Below are positions 45,292 to 54,083 of a stretch of DNA of 64,000 nt, piece after piece. The position numbers and the translations under genes are program-made. Each line of letters begins with the position of its first letter. Within the stretch, counting starts at the first letter, position 1. The notes below the pieces were generated by a model. The model had not been told where the DNA came from and ran no database searches. It saw nothing but the letters and a program-made list of their open reading frames with translations. The stretch lies in the NCBI GenBank assembly GCA_019314375.1, contig JAFCZJ010000003.1, forward strand, positions 1-64,000, read 5' to 3'. This DNA is from Deltaproteobacteria bacterium. GTDB taxonomy: Bacteria > Myxococcota > B64-G9.

Positions 45292-46317
45292 ATGTCAACG
45301 ATGGAAAAACTGGAAGTTCTGGTCATCGGAGGAGGCAGCTTCGGCACGGCGCTGGCCACCATATTGGCCAACAACAAACGCCGAGTCGCCATGTGGGTGC
45401 GCCGCCAGGAGCAGGCCGACGAGATCAACCAACAGCACAGCAACGAGCGCTATTTACCTGAGCACAAGCTGCCCGAGAGCCTGAGCGCCATCACCGATCT
45501 ACCTCTGGGCGTTCGGAGCACCCCCATCATTCTCATGAGTGTGCCCTCCAAAGCGTTCCGTCAGGTGGCAAGGCAGATAGGCGACCATTTGACCGGGGAA
45601 CAAATCATTGTGCACACCACCAAAGGCATCGAAGTAGACAGTTTTAAACGCATGAGCCAAGTGCTCAAGGAAGAAACCTGCGCGCTGAAAATCGGCGTTT
45701 TGAGCGGGCCGAACCTGGCCCGAGAGTTGATGGCCGGGCATCCGGCCGGTGCCCTGGTGGCCTCCCGCTACGCTCAGGTCACTCATGCCGCCCAGGAACT
45801 CTTTACGGGCAGCCGACTTCGGGTCTACACCGGCCAGGATGTGGTGGGCACCGAGTTCGGTGGCGCCTTCAAAAACATCATCGCCCTGGCCGCCGGCGTG
45901 GCCAACGGTCTGGGTTTCGGCGACAACACCAAGGCCCTGCTCATCACTCGAGGGCTCTCTGAGATGGCGCGTTTCGGGGTGGCGGTCGGCGCGGACGTCT
46001 TCACCTTCGGCGGCCTGGCCGGCATCGGCGATCTCATGGCCACCTGCGCTTCGCCGCTAAGCCGCAATCATCAGGTGGGCTCTCGCCTGGCAAAAGGAGA
46101 GAGCTTGGATGACATCATTCAAAGTATGAACCAGGTTTCCGAGGGCGTACCCACCACCAAGGCGGTTTGGCTCCGGGCCCAGACTCTGGGACTGAATCTA
46201 CCCATCGTCAAAGCAGTCTACGGCATGCTTTATGAAAATGTGTCACCCAAAGCCGCGGTAGCCCAACTCATGGAGCTGGGGCTGTCTTCCGAGCTTGCGG
46301 CCCTGCGTTACCAATAG
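45292..46317 (+). CDS. gpsA: Glycerol-3-phosphate dehydrogenase [NAD(P)+] (copy 2)
   Basis: It is the second GpsA paralogue in the window. The Rossmann motif is VLVIGGGSFGTALATILA; further signatures are LSGPNLARELMAGHP, GTEFGGAFKNIIALAAGVANG and LAGIGDLMATCASPLSRNHQVG. Its position between a G3P acyltransferase and an App1-like phosphatase suggests that it feeds sn-glycerol-3-phosphate directly into that pathway. It differs from copy 1 at many positions, so the two are diverged paralogues, not a recent duplication. The start at 45292 has no strong Shine-Dalgarno; coupling to the upstream stop 10 bases away may help. Confidence 0.95.
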   Translation: MSTMEKLEVLVIGGGSFGTALATILANNKRRVAMWVRRQEQADEINQQHSNERYLPEHKLPESLSAITDLPLGVRSTPIILMSVPSKAFRQVARQIGDHLTGEQIIVHTTKGIEVDSFKRMSQVLKEETCALKIGVLSGPNLARELMAGHPAGALVASRYAQVTHAAQELFTGSRLRVYTGQDVVGTEFGGAFKNIIALAAGVANGLGFGDNTKALLITRGLSEMARFGVAVGADVFTFGGLAGIGDLMATCASPLSRNHQVGSRLAKGESLDDIIQSMNQVSEGVPTTKAVWLRAQTLGLNLPIVKAVYGMLYENVSPKAAVAQLMELGLSSELAALRYQ

Positions 46318-46329
46318 GGATCCACGGTC

Positions 46330-47232
46330 ATGAAAACAAAAAAGTACCCCCTGAGCATCGAAGACCAACGAGAGATCGCCCCCGATTACACAGGTCCGGT
46401 CTTCGTCTGGGACATCGACAAAACCTACCTATCCACCCGATTCTCTTCCCTGGGTGGCCTGGGCCGTATCCCCATTGAGTTCGCCGTGGACAAACAGGCC
46501 ATCTTCGGCATGCCCTCGGTGTTGAGAGGCCTGCGCCGTGGCCCTGGTGCTGAATTCGCTTGCTCACCCCTGTACTTCATCTCCGCAAGCCCGCCGCAAC
46601 TTCGCAAAGTGGTCACCAGAAAAATGCTGCTGGACGGGGTGGAATGGGACGGCATCATTTTCAAGGACTGGTTGGGCACCCTGATGCAGCTTCGGCCCGG
46701 ACGATTAAAGGATCAGTTGGGCTTCAAGCTTTCTGCCCTGCTGACCGGCCGCCAAAGTCGGCCCCTCGCCACCGAGTATCTCTTCGGCGACGACGTGGAA
46801 AAAGATGCCGAGGCCTTCGCCCTGTATGCGCAGGTCATGGCCGGCGAATTGGGCGCAGGCGAATTGGAGCAACGACTGGTGCAAGCCGGTGTTCCCACCG
46901 ACGACCGCAAGGGCATTCAGAATCTCATCTCGGCGCTGCCGGCCAATCGCGGCCAGGTGGGTCACATCTATATCCACCTGGAGACAAATCACGATCCGCT
47001 TGACTTCGCCGAGCTGGGTCCACGGGTGGTGCCGGTCAAGGGTGCCTGTCAAATGGCCTTGGCCTTGTACGCCGAGGGTCTTCTGGGGGCTTCAGCCGTC
47101 AGCTCGGCCTGCCGGGCGGTCAAACAGAAAAAAGGTTATCGCTACGGCAATGTGGATGAAATGTTGGCCGACGCCCAAAAACGAGGCCTCATCAACGAAG
47201 AGAAAACCAAAGAACTGGAGTTGCCCGATTGA
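46330..47232 (+). CDS. App1-like phosphatidate phosphatase domain protein
   Basis: The 300-aa protein has the HAD-type nucleophile motif DIDKT (FVWDIDKTYLST), followed by YFISASPPQLRKVV and LLDGVEWDGIIFKDWLG, and later GDDVEKDAEAFALYAQV. This is the pattern of the App1/DUF2183 phosphatidate-phosphatase domain. In yeast App1 removes phosphate from phosphatidic acid; activity here is inferred. The gene is 12 bases after gpsA copy 2. Together with the acyltransferase it could take glycerol-3-phosphate through lysophosphatidate to diacylglycerol, or regulate that flux. AGGGA lies upstream of the ATG. Confidence 0.82.
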   Translation: MKTKKYPLSIEDQREIAPDYTGPVFVWDIDKTYLSTRFSSLGGLGRIPIEFAVDKQAIFGMPSVLRGLRRGPGAEFACSPLYFISASPPQLRKVVTRKMLLDGVEWDGIIFKDWLGTLMQLRPGRLKDQLGFKLSALLTGRQSRPLATEYLFGDDVEKDAEAFALYAQVMAGELGAGELEQRLVQAGVPTDDRKGIQNLISALPANRGQVGHIYIHLETNHDPLDFAELGPRVVPVKGACQMALALYAEGLLGASAVSSACRAVKQKKGYRYGNVDEMLADAQKRGLINEEKTKELELPD

Positions 47233-47238
47233 TGGGCA

Positions 47239-48513
47239 TCAATCCATTCCATCCATCACCAACTCAGCCTTCTCTGGCACATCATCCGAACCTTGAGCCT
47301 TCAAGTGCTCGGCCTCGACTTTTTCGAAATACTCCATGCAGCGCCGCACGTATTTTCGCTTTTCGGAATAGGGCCCAGGGAAAAAGGACCGCTTGAAGCC
47401 ATAGACCAAAATGTTCTTCAGGGCGCTTCTGTCCAGACCAAAGCCGCTGACCGCCTTGTGCAACTCGTCGGTCACCGTGGTGTTGGATACGGTACGGTTG
47501 TCGGTACAGATGCAAACGGACAAGCGATGGCGCATCATCTCGCCAAAGGGATGGGTGCTGATGTCCCGATAGGCCGGGCTGGTCTGCTGATTGGAAGTCA
47601 GGCAGACCTCCAAGGTAATGCGCCGGTCAGCGATAAAACGAGCCAAGTCCGCCACGTAGTCGGCCGGGTCCTGGATGGCCGGATCCTGAATGGCCGATGG
47701 GTTTAATAGAGAAGTGCCGTGGCCGATGCGCTCGGCGTGCAACTCGGTGATGGCCTGATAGATGCTCTCGGGCCCATAGGCCTCGCCCGCGTGTACGGTC
47801 TTGCGCAAAAAGTGACGTTGGGCCGTCAGGTAGGCCTCCCGGTGGTGGATGGGCGGATAGCCCTTCTCCGGTCCGGCCAGGTCCACCCCGACCACCGACA
47901 GACCCGCATCGTCCCGGGCCTTGACCGAAGCCTGCACCAGCTCGAGGGTGGCCAGACCCGTGACTCGGTCCATATCCGTGTACTGATGGGCAGACAAAAA
48001 GGTCTTGAAAAATGCAGAACTCTCCTTGTTGAAGAAACGCATGGCGCAGGAGATGATGCCGTATTCGAAAGGCGGCTCGTCGCCGTTCGCCACCTCGGAT
48101 CGTGCATTGAACTCCTTCTTGGCCCGCTCCAGCCCATCGTTGACCGCCTTGATCACGGCGATGGTGTCAAAATCCCCGTGGGCGTGAAGTTGGGGCGCGA
48201 AACGCACCTCGATGTATCGCACGCCCTCGTTCTGGTTATCCAGGGCCAGTTCATAAGCCACGCGAGCCAACTGCTCCGGGGTTTGCATAACCGGCACGGT
48301 GCAAGCAAAGCCCCTGAGATACTCTTCCAGACTGGCATACTGATCCTTGAAGACCAGCTCCCGTAGTCCTTCTTCCGTATAGCTGGGCAGCTCGAAATCA
48401 GATGATTTAGCCAGTTCGATGAGGGTGGGAATACGAATGGAGCCATCCAAATGCAAGTGCAGATCGCTTTTGGGCAGCTTACGAAGAAGTTCTTTTGTGA
48501 TGTGCATTTTCAT
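47239..48513 (-). CDS. add: Adenosine deaminase family protein
   Basis: The 424-aa protein has the metal and substrate motifs of adenosine/AMP deaminases: DLHLHLDGSIRIPTL near the N-terminus, VRYIEVRFAPQLHAHGD, VHAGEAYGPESIYQAI, ERIGHGTSLL, and the later CICTDNRTVSN. The longer-than-usual length (E. coli Add is ~333 aa) comes from a C-terminal extension and internal loops, so the substrate could be adenosine or a related nucleoside. The start may be the first or second Met (MKMHITKELL); no clear Shine-Dalgarno is seen. It is convergent with the App1-like gene and follows the carbamoyltransferase terminator. Confidence 0.87.
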   Translation of the reverse strand: MKMHITKELLRKLPKSDLHLHLDGSIRIPTLIELAKSSDFELPSYTEEGLRELVFKDQYASLEEYLRGFACTVPVMQTPEQLARVAYELALDNQNEGVRYIEVRFAPQLHAHGDFDTIAVIKAVNDGLERAKKEFNARSEVANGDEPPFEYGIISCAMRFFNKESSAFFKTFLSAHQYTDMDRVTGLATLELVQASVKARDDAGLSVVGVDLAGPEKGYPPIHHREAYLTAQRHFLRKTVHAGEAYGPESIYQAITELHAERIGHGTSLLNPSAIQDPAIQDPADYVADLARFIADRRITLEVCLTSNQQTSPAYRDISTHPFGEMMRHRLSVCICTDNRTVSNTTVTDELHKAVSGFGLDRSALKNILVYGFKRSFFPGPYSEKRKYVRRCMEYFEKVEAEHLKAQGSDDVPEKAELVMDGMD

Positions 48514-48561
48514 AAGTGCATGTTAATACTACTCAAGCCGCTTTGTGCAAGATTTTGACGC

Positions 48562-48595
48562 CAGAAAAAACCGGCCCCGAACAATCCGGGGCCGG
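48562..48595 (-). terminator. Rho-independent terminator after the carbamoyltransferase gene
   Basis: On the minus strand CCGGCCCCG and CGGGGCCGG form a 9-bp stem (48571-48595) around a 7-nt loop and are followed by a T tract (AAAAAA on the plus strand at 48565-48570). Confidence 0.85.
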
Positions 48596-48624
48596 CCACA
48601 GTTCTGCTTGAGTACAAAAAATGC

Positions 48625-49668
48625 TTATTTCATGATCAAAGACATGACTGCTTTTTGGGCGTGCAGGCGATTTTCCGCCTCGTCGAAGGCCGCCGACTGG
48701 GGTCCGTCGAGGACCTCGTCGGTCACTTCGAAACCACGATCCGCGGGCAGGCAGTGCATGTAGATGGCCTGCTTGTCGGCCATCTCCATATGCTCCTTGT
48801 CGCAAATCCAGTCCTTGTGACCATCAAAAATTTCCTGGGTCTTCTTGGGATCTGATTGACCCACCGGCTCCATGAACAGAGGGGTTGCACACCAGGCCTT
48901 GGGGTAGACCACGTGGGCACCCTTGAGACCGTCTTCGAAATCGTTGGTGACGCGGAAGGAACCGCCGGCGTCGCCGGACATCTGCTCGCAAGCACCCAAA
49001 ACCTCAGGATCCAGATCCATGCCCTTGGGGTGAGCCAAGGTCACTTCCATGCCCATCTTGGCCGCCGCGATGATGGCACTCTGGGGCACGGCGCGAGGCT
49101 TATGCACGCTGGGCGAGTATGCCCAGGACATGGTGAACTTGGTGCCCTTGAAGGTGCCCATCTTCTCCTTGACCGTCATCAGATCGGCCATGGCCTGGCA
49201 AGGGTGGTACTTGTCGCATTCCATGTTGATGACAGGAATGTGGGACCACTTGGCGAAGTCCTTGATGATCTCATGGGCCTCACCGTATTCCCAGTCGACC
49301 GGATCGCCGTAGCAACGAATCGCGATGGCCTCGCCCATGCGGGCCAGGGTGCGGGACACGTCGGAAATACGCTCGGTGGAGTAGGCCACCTCGTGACCCT
49401 TCCTGGCGGGTTTGTAAATCTTCGAAGGATCCAAAAAGTGAGCATGGCCACCCATTTGGGTCATGCCGGCTTCGAAGCTATTTCTGGTGCGAAGGCTCTG
49501 GTTGTAAAAGATCATAAAAAGCGTCTTGTCTTCCAACAGGTGATGCTTTTCACCCAGGGCGCGCTTGCGCTTCAGTTCAAAGGCCACGTCCAAAATGGTC
49601 TCGACCTCTTCCTTGGTGTAGTCCAACAGGGTCAGAAAATCTCGTCCTCGGAAAGTTTCCGTCTTCAT
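48625..49668 (-). CDS. Ornithine-carbamoyltransferase-family enzyme (YgeW/acetylornithine-type candidate)
   Basis: The start at 49668 is set by AAGGAG seven bases upstream (MKTETFRGRDFLTLLDYTKEE). The family motifs are SLRTRNSFEAGMTQMGG (carbamoyl phosphate site), HPCQAMADLMT and MHCLPADRGFEV, ending FDEAENRLHAQKAVMSLI. The second half contains SWAYSPSVHKPRAVPQS, which is reminiscent of knotted YgeW-like or acetylornithine carbamoyltransferases more than classic ArgF. The substrate is therefore open: ornithine, N-acetyl- or N-succinylornithine, or an unknown purine-derived amine. No other arginine genes are nearby. A strong terminator follows. Confidence 0.85.
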   Translation of the reverse strand: MKTETFRGRDFLTLLDYTKEEVETILDVAFELKRKRALGEKHHLLEDKTLFMIFYNQSLRTRNSFEAGMTQMGGHAHFLDPSKIYKPARKGHEVAYSTERISDVSRTLARMGEAIAIRCYGDPVDWEYGEAHEIIKDFAKWSHIPVINMECDKYHPCQAMADLMTVKEKMGTFKGTKFTMSWAYSPSVHKPRAVPQSAIIAAAKMGMEVTLAHPKGMDLDPEVLGACEQMSGDAGGSFRVTNDFEDGLKGAHVVYPKAWCATPLFMEPVGQSDPKKTQEIFDGHKDWICDKEHMEMADKQAIYMHCLPADRGFEVTDEVLDGPQSAAFDEAENRLHAQKAVMSLIMK

Positions 49669-49817
49669 CGTCCGGCTCCTTGGTTGTGATAGGGCGGTCA
49701 AAAGCCCGCATATTTCGTGCGCTTGACGGGTCCATGGCATGGGATGCCCGGGCGAACCGCCAGCGACAGTCGGATAGAACTACGCTTCCATCCGCCCGAT
49801 GTCAATATTCTTTTGAC

Positions 49818-51122
49818 TTATGCAGCCTTCTTGGGAGGCTTGGCGATGGCCATGATCACGGCACCGAGGACGCAGGCACCCGCGGCGATAAAGAAGGGCA
49901 TCATCCAGGCCGATGCGTCGGTGGCACCGACCGCGGCGTCTTTGAAGTAACCGGCGATCTGGGGTCCGGCGATGCCGGCCACGCCGTAAGCCAAAAAGAC
50001 CCAGCCGTAGTTCAGGCCCACGCTTTTGTTGCCGAAAAAGTCAGCCGTGGCGGCCGGGAAAAGGGCGAAGTTGCCGCCGAAGTTGAAGCCGATGATCGAA
50101 GCGCCCACGATCAGGCCGATCTCGAAAGAGCCGACGAAGTAAAAGGCCGCCATGGCGACGCCCTGGAACAGGCACATGGCCACCAGGGCCGCCTTGCGCC
50201 CAATTTTGTCGGAGGCGGCACCCCAAAGAATGCGGCCCAGGCCGTTCAAAATAGCGTAAAAGGCCATGGCCGTACCAGCCACCGCGCCGGCTTCCGTGGC
50301 CGTCAGGCCGGAGCCGAACATCAATGCGTCGATGCCGTAAAGCTTGATGCAGTAGATGACCATCAGGCCGGCCAGGCCGGAGAAAATGAAGGTCAGCCAC
50401 AGCATATAAAACTGCGGAGTTTTGAGCATCTCGGCGGAGGTGAACTCCACGGCGCCCGTGGCTTTGGTGGTTTCCGAAGGGGCGGGGGGCTCCCAGCCCG
50501 CTGGCTTGTAACCCTCGGGGGGGTTGACCATGACCAGTCCGCCCAAAAACACCATCAAGAAGAAAATGCCGCCGTAAAGCACGAAGGTGGCCTGCACAGG
50601 CGGCAAGCCGAAGAGATCCAAGCTGGTGACCAGGCTGAACCAGGAACCGCCGGCCTTGACCCAGATGGTGGCACCGAAACCAAAACCGGCCACCGCCAGG
50701 CCCGTGATCAGGCCCTTCATGTCGGGGAACCATTTAACCAAAACGGCGATGGGCACAACGTAGGCCAGGCCGATGCCCGCGCCGCCGATGACGCCGATAA
50801 GCACGAACTGGGCCCAGAAAGACGAACCCAAGAAACCGGCCAGGATGTATCCGACGCCCAAAACCACGCCGCCGATGATGGCCACCGGCCTGGGCCCAAC
50901 CTTGGCCTGCCAGCGTCCAGCCAAAACCATGACCACGGCGAAGGTCGCCAAACCAATGGAGAAAACCCAGGCCGTCTCACCAGCCGAAAACTTGTATAAA
51001 CCACCCGGATCCGTCAGCACCTTGGTGAAAACGCTCCAGGCATAGATAGCGCCCAAAGCCAACTGGATCAAAATAGCCCCCACCACGGTGATCCACCGGT
51101 TCATGACCTTTTGTTCCGACAT
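49818..51122 (-). CDS. MFS transporter, OFA (oxalate/formate antiporter) type, copy 1
   Basis: The start at 51122 follows GGGAG (MSEQKVMNRWITVVGAILIQLALGAIYAWSVF). The 434-aa protein has 12 predicted membrane segments and the OFA N-terminal signature ILIQLALGAIYAWSVFT, plus [31 protein letters not shown]. Members exchange oxalate, formate or other small carboxylates; the substrate is not shown by sequence. A paralogue with the same signature is encoded at 51677-52936, with a YjbQ gene between them on the other strand. Confidence 0.9.
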   Translation of the reverse strand: MSEQKVMNRWITVVGAILIQLALGAIYAWSVFTKVLTDPGGLYKFSAGETAWVFSIGLATFAVVMVLAGRWQAKVGPRPVAIIGGVVLGVGYILAGFLGSSFWAQFVLIGVIGGAGIGLAYVVPIAVLVKWFPDMKGLITGLAVAGFGFGATIWVKAGGSWFSLVTSLDLFGLPPVQATFVLYGGIFFLMVFLGGLVMVNPPEGYKPAGWEPPAPSETTKATGAVEFTSAEMLKTPQFYMLWLTFIFSGLAGLMVIYCIKLYGIDALMFGSGLTATEAGAVAGTAMAFYAILNGLGRILWGAASDKIGRKAALVAMCLFQGVAMAAFYFVGSFEIGLIVGASIIGFNFGGNFALFPAATADFFGNKSVGLNYGWVFLAYGVAGIAGPQIAGYFKDAAVGATDASAWMMPFFIAAGACVLGAVIMAIAKPPKKAA

Positions 51123-51273
51123 AGAAAAACTCCCTTGCTTGACGTTCGTGTCAATTGGATGGCCGTCGTTTATCACAGGGTCCGGAGTGGGTCAAGAGCA
51201 CGCAGGCTTGAGCGTCGCCGAGAGACCATGCTAAGCCTTGAACATAAAACCGCCATCGAATTGGAGTGTTCCC

Positions 51274-51690
51274 ATGAAATCCAAGACTGAATATCTGACC
51301 TTTAATGTCCCCGCCCGCATGGACTTCGTACACATCACCTCGGATGTGGAAAAAGTGGTGTCCGAGAGCGGTGTACAAGAAGGCCTGTGCCTGGTCAACG
51401 CCATGCACATCACGGCTTCCGTCTTCATCAACGACAACGAATCAGGCCTGCACGCAGACTACAAACGCTGGCTCGAAAAACTGGCACCACAAGATCCCTC
51501 CCTTTACCAACACAACCAGACCGGAGAAGACAATGGCGACGCCCACCACAAACGGCAAATCATGGGCCGCGAGGTGGTGGTGGCCATCACCGAGGGGCGT
51601 TTGGACTTAGGCCCCTGGGAACGAATCTTCTACGGCGAATTCGACGGCCGCCGTCCCAAGCGGCTTTTGATCAAGGTCATCGGCGAGTAA
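51274..51690 (+). CDS. YjbQ family protein (UPF0047)
   Basis: The start at 51274 follows GGAG at seven-base spacing ([20 protein letters not shown]). The 138-aa protein has the family motifs [23 protein letters not shown] and [37 protein letters not shown], close to full length for the family. YjbQ proteins have been linked to secondary thiamine-phosphate synthase activity; the physiological role is not clear. It is divergent from the first OFA transporter and overlaps the end of the second by 14 bases on the opposite strand. Confidence 0.93.
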   Translation: MKSKTEYLTFNVPARMDFVHITSDVEKVVSESGVQEGLCLVNAMHITASVFINDNESGLHADYKRWLEKLAPQDPSLYQHNQTGEDNGDAHHKRQIMGREVVVAITEGRLDLGPWERIFYGEFDGRRPKRLLIKVIGE

Positions 51691-52936
51691 GCGGCCTCAA
51701 ACCGAAGGCCAGGATAAGGAAAGCAAGCAGGCAAAGGCCCGCGGACACGACAAAGGCACCCAGCCAGGCCGAGACCCCTTGATCAGCCCCAAAATCCTTG
51801 AACAATCCTGCCATCAGGGGACCGGCCACCCCACCGACTCCATAGGCCAGGTTGAGGAAAGGATAGTTCTCCGCGAAGCGCTCTTGGCCAAACAATTCGC
51901 CCGCCGCCACGGGAAATAGCGCGAAGTTGCCACCGAAGTTAAAGCCTGCCCAGCCCAGCAAGAGGGTGAAGAAAAAAAGATCGCCACCCGCAAAATAAAT
52001 AGCCAGCATCAGCCCCGCCTGGGAGCCGGTCATCACCAAAGCGGCCGGTCTCCATCCCAGCCGGTCGGCCACCAGGCCCCAAAGGATGCGACCGAAGCCG
52101 TTGGCCAAAACGAAAGCCAAAGCAAATGCGCCGGAAGCCGCCAAGGATGCGGCTTCCATGTCGGGAAAAGCACCGGAGGCCAGCAACACGTCGCGGCCGA
52201 AAAGCTTGTTGACGCCGATGAGCATGAGTCCGGCCATGGCCGAAAACAAATAGGAAAACCAAAGGGCGTAAAAGGCCGGCCGACGCAGCATGGCCCAAGG
52301 TCCCAACCCCGGATCTACGGTCCGGCTTGCCGAAAACGAAATCTTTCGGCCCTTGTCCGGATAGACCAAGACCAGACTGCCCAGAAGCATCATGCCGAGA
52401 AACAAAACCCCGAAAATCCGGAAGGTGCCCAGGACCCCGTGGGACTCCAGGAGGCCGCCCCACTCCTCGGCAAGCTTAATCCATCCAAGCGCGCCCAGAC
52501 CAAAACCCGACACGGCCAAACCCGTGATCAATCCCTTGCGCTCCGGATACCAGCGCATGCCCACGGCGATCGGCATGACATAGACCAGCCCCATGCCCGC
52601 CCCGCCCAAAAGACCGATGCATAGAAACTGACCCCAAAAACTCTGGCCGAAGACGCTGGCCAACAAAAAAGCCGCAGCAAAAAGCAGAGCACCGGCCATG
52701 GCCACCAGTCGCGGGCCGAATCGTTTTTGCAAACGCCCGGCCACCAATTGCACCAAGGCATTGGTCACCAGCAAAGCACCGAAAATCCATTGAGTCTGGG
52801 CCGCCGTGAATCCGAAATCGTCCTTGAGTCGACCCGTGAAAACGCTCCACGAATAAACCGCCCCAAGAGCCAATTGCACCAGCACACAGCCGGGGATGAC
52901 CAACCATCGGTGTTTTTCCAACAGCTCCCGCGTCAT
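51677..52936 (-). CDS. MFS transporter, OFA type, copy 2
   Basis: The 419-aa protein ([21 protein letters not shown]) has 12 predicted membrane segments and the same OFA N-terminal signature as copy 1 ([20 protein letters not shown]) and [29 protein letters not shown] precedes the ATG. The two copies are clearly homologous but diverged throughout, so they probably carry different substrates or respond to different conditions. It is divergent from the PDZ/thioredoxin-like lipoprotein, with 62 bp between the starts. Confidence 0.9.
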   Translation of the reverse strand: MTRELLEKHRWLVIPGCVLVQLALGAVYSWSVFTGRLKDDFGFTAAQTQWIFGALLVTNALVQLVAGRLQKRFGPRLVAMAGALLFAAAFLLASVFGQSFWGQFLCIGLLGGAGMGLVYVMPIAVGMRWYPERKGLITGLAVSGFGLGALGWIKLAEEWGGLLESHGVLGTFRIFGVLFLGMMLLGSLVLVYPDKGRKISFSASRTVDPGLGPWAMLRRPAFYALWFSYLFSAMAGLMLIGVNKLFGRDVLLASGAFPDMEAASLAASGAFALAFVLANGFGRILWGLVADRLGWRPAALVMTGSQAGLMLAIYFAGGDLFFFTLLLGWAGFNFGGNFALFPVAAGELFGQERFAENYPFLNLAYGVGGVAGPLMAGLFKDFGADQGVSAWLGAFVVSAGLCLLAFLILAFGLRPLTRR

Positions 52937-52998
52937 GCTTCCACCTTCCCGTTCTTCGAAGTTGACACGAATCCGGCCCAGCGTGATAGGAAGAAATC

Positions 52999-53958
52999 AT
53001 GAACCCACATAGATACCAAACGAAGGACTTCCGCGGTCTCACCCTGACCGGCTTGCTGCTCTTGTCCCTGACCCTCTGTGCCTGTCCGAGCGAAAAAGAA
53101 GAAACGCCCCGGGACATGCCCAAGCCCGACTCGAATCAAGAGCCCGCAACCGCCCGCGATTCCATCACGGCCGTGCCCACGGGCACTAAGCCTGCGACCA
53201 AGGGCCCCATGCTCAACATGGATATGGACGAGCTGCGGCTTGTCCTGGTGCGACCAGGCGGTCCGGCGGCAAAGGCCGGCTTCAAATCCGGCGACAGGCT
53301 CCTGGCTGCCGACGGCAAGGACTTTGGCGGCGAAGACGATTTGGTCAAAGCCTTAATCAAGGCAGGCAAGCAAAAGATCTTTTTCGAAGTGCGTCGCGGC
53401 AAAAGCATCGAGACATTGCCCATGGATCAGAACCCCCCGGGATGGCTCATGCTCTCCGGCGACAGCTTCAAGGGCTTCTTGGTCAGCCGGGTCAGCAACC
53501 CGGCCAAACCCAAGCGCCGTGACGAGGGTGAGTCGGCCATGGCCATGAACTTGCCCGGCTATGCCCAAGAAACGATTCAGATCCTGGAAAAACCCACCAA
53601 GCCCACCGGGATCCTTTTTTGGGGCACCTTCGCCGAAAACGGGGACAAGATGCTTGCCGCCTTTGCACAGGCCTGCAAGGCCGCAGGCGAAGGCACGGAC
53701 TGCATGCTGGTGGACACCATGGAACTCTTCACCGCCGTGCGGAAAACCAAGGATTTTTCAGCAGAGCTTGCCCGCATACACCAAAACATCTGGCCCGGCC
53801 CCATGGCTGTGGATCTCTTCATGGAAGCCGATCGCCACTATGGCATCGCCAAGCTGCCCACCCTGATTCGCATCGGCATCGATGGAAAAATCAACTTGCG
53901 AATCGACGGCCCCCAGACTGACTACACTCAGGCCTACGGCGTCCTCGCCAAGCCATAA
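52999..53958 (+). CDS. Lipoprotein with PDZ domain and cysteine-less thioredoxin-like domain
   Basis: The lipoprotein signal is TLTGLLLLSLTLCAC with AGGAAG upstream. A Pro/Thr-rich linker is followed by a PDZ domain at ~70-140 (LVRPGGPAAKAGFKSGDRLL). The C-terminal ~115 residues (~200-319) resemble a thioredoxin fold: TGILFWGTFAENGDKMLAAFAQA sits where the active-site helix would be, but with no Cys, and KLPTLIRIGIDGKI holds the cis-Pro. The redox CXXC is absent, so a binding or chaperone role is more likely than redox catalysis. It faces the periplasm or outer membrane. It is divergent from the second OFA transporter. Confidence 0.78.
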   Translation: MNPHRYQTKDFRGLTLTGLLLLSLTLCACPSEKEETPRDMPKPDSNQEPATARDSITAVPTGTKPATKGPMLNMDMDELRLVLVRPGGPAAKAGFKSGDRLLAADGKDFGGEDDLVKALIKAGKQKIFFEVRRGKSIETLPMDQNPPGWLMLSGDSFKGFLVSRVSNPAKPKRRDEGESAMAMNLPGYAQETIQILEKPTKPTGILFWGTFAENGDKMLAAFAQACKAAGEGTDCMLVDTMELFTAVRKTKDFSAELARIHQNIWPGPMAVDLFMEADRHYGIAKLPTLIRIGIDGKINLRIDGPQTDYTQAYGVLAKP

Positions 53959-54029
53959 ATTCCGGACATCTGGTTCGTATTTAACGCAGACCCTCCAAGC
54001 AACTCCTGAAATATCAAGCAGATAGGTTC

Positions 54030-54045
54030 TGGCACAGGCCTTGCT
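54030..54045 (+). promoter_or_regulatory. Sigma-54 (RpoN) promoter, perfect consensus
   Basis: TGGCACAGGCCTTGCT matches TGGCAC-R-N4-TTGC-W exactly (-24 and -12 elements), and the start codon follows 38 bases after it. It would require an enhancer-binding protein, which is not encoded nearby. Confidence 0.8.
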
Positions 54046-54083
54046 AGATAAAAAGCCAAGTAAAAAAATGGCCGGGAGGGCCC

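Noticed and set aside
49680-50999. 439-codon plus-strand frame with Gly/His/Gln-rich product
   Set aside because: It is fully antisense to the OFA transporter and has no sensible domain.
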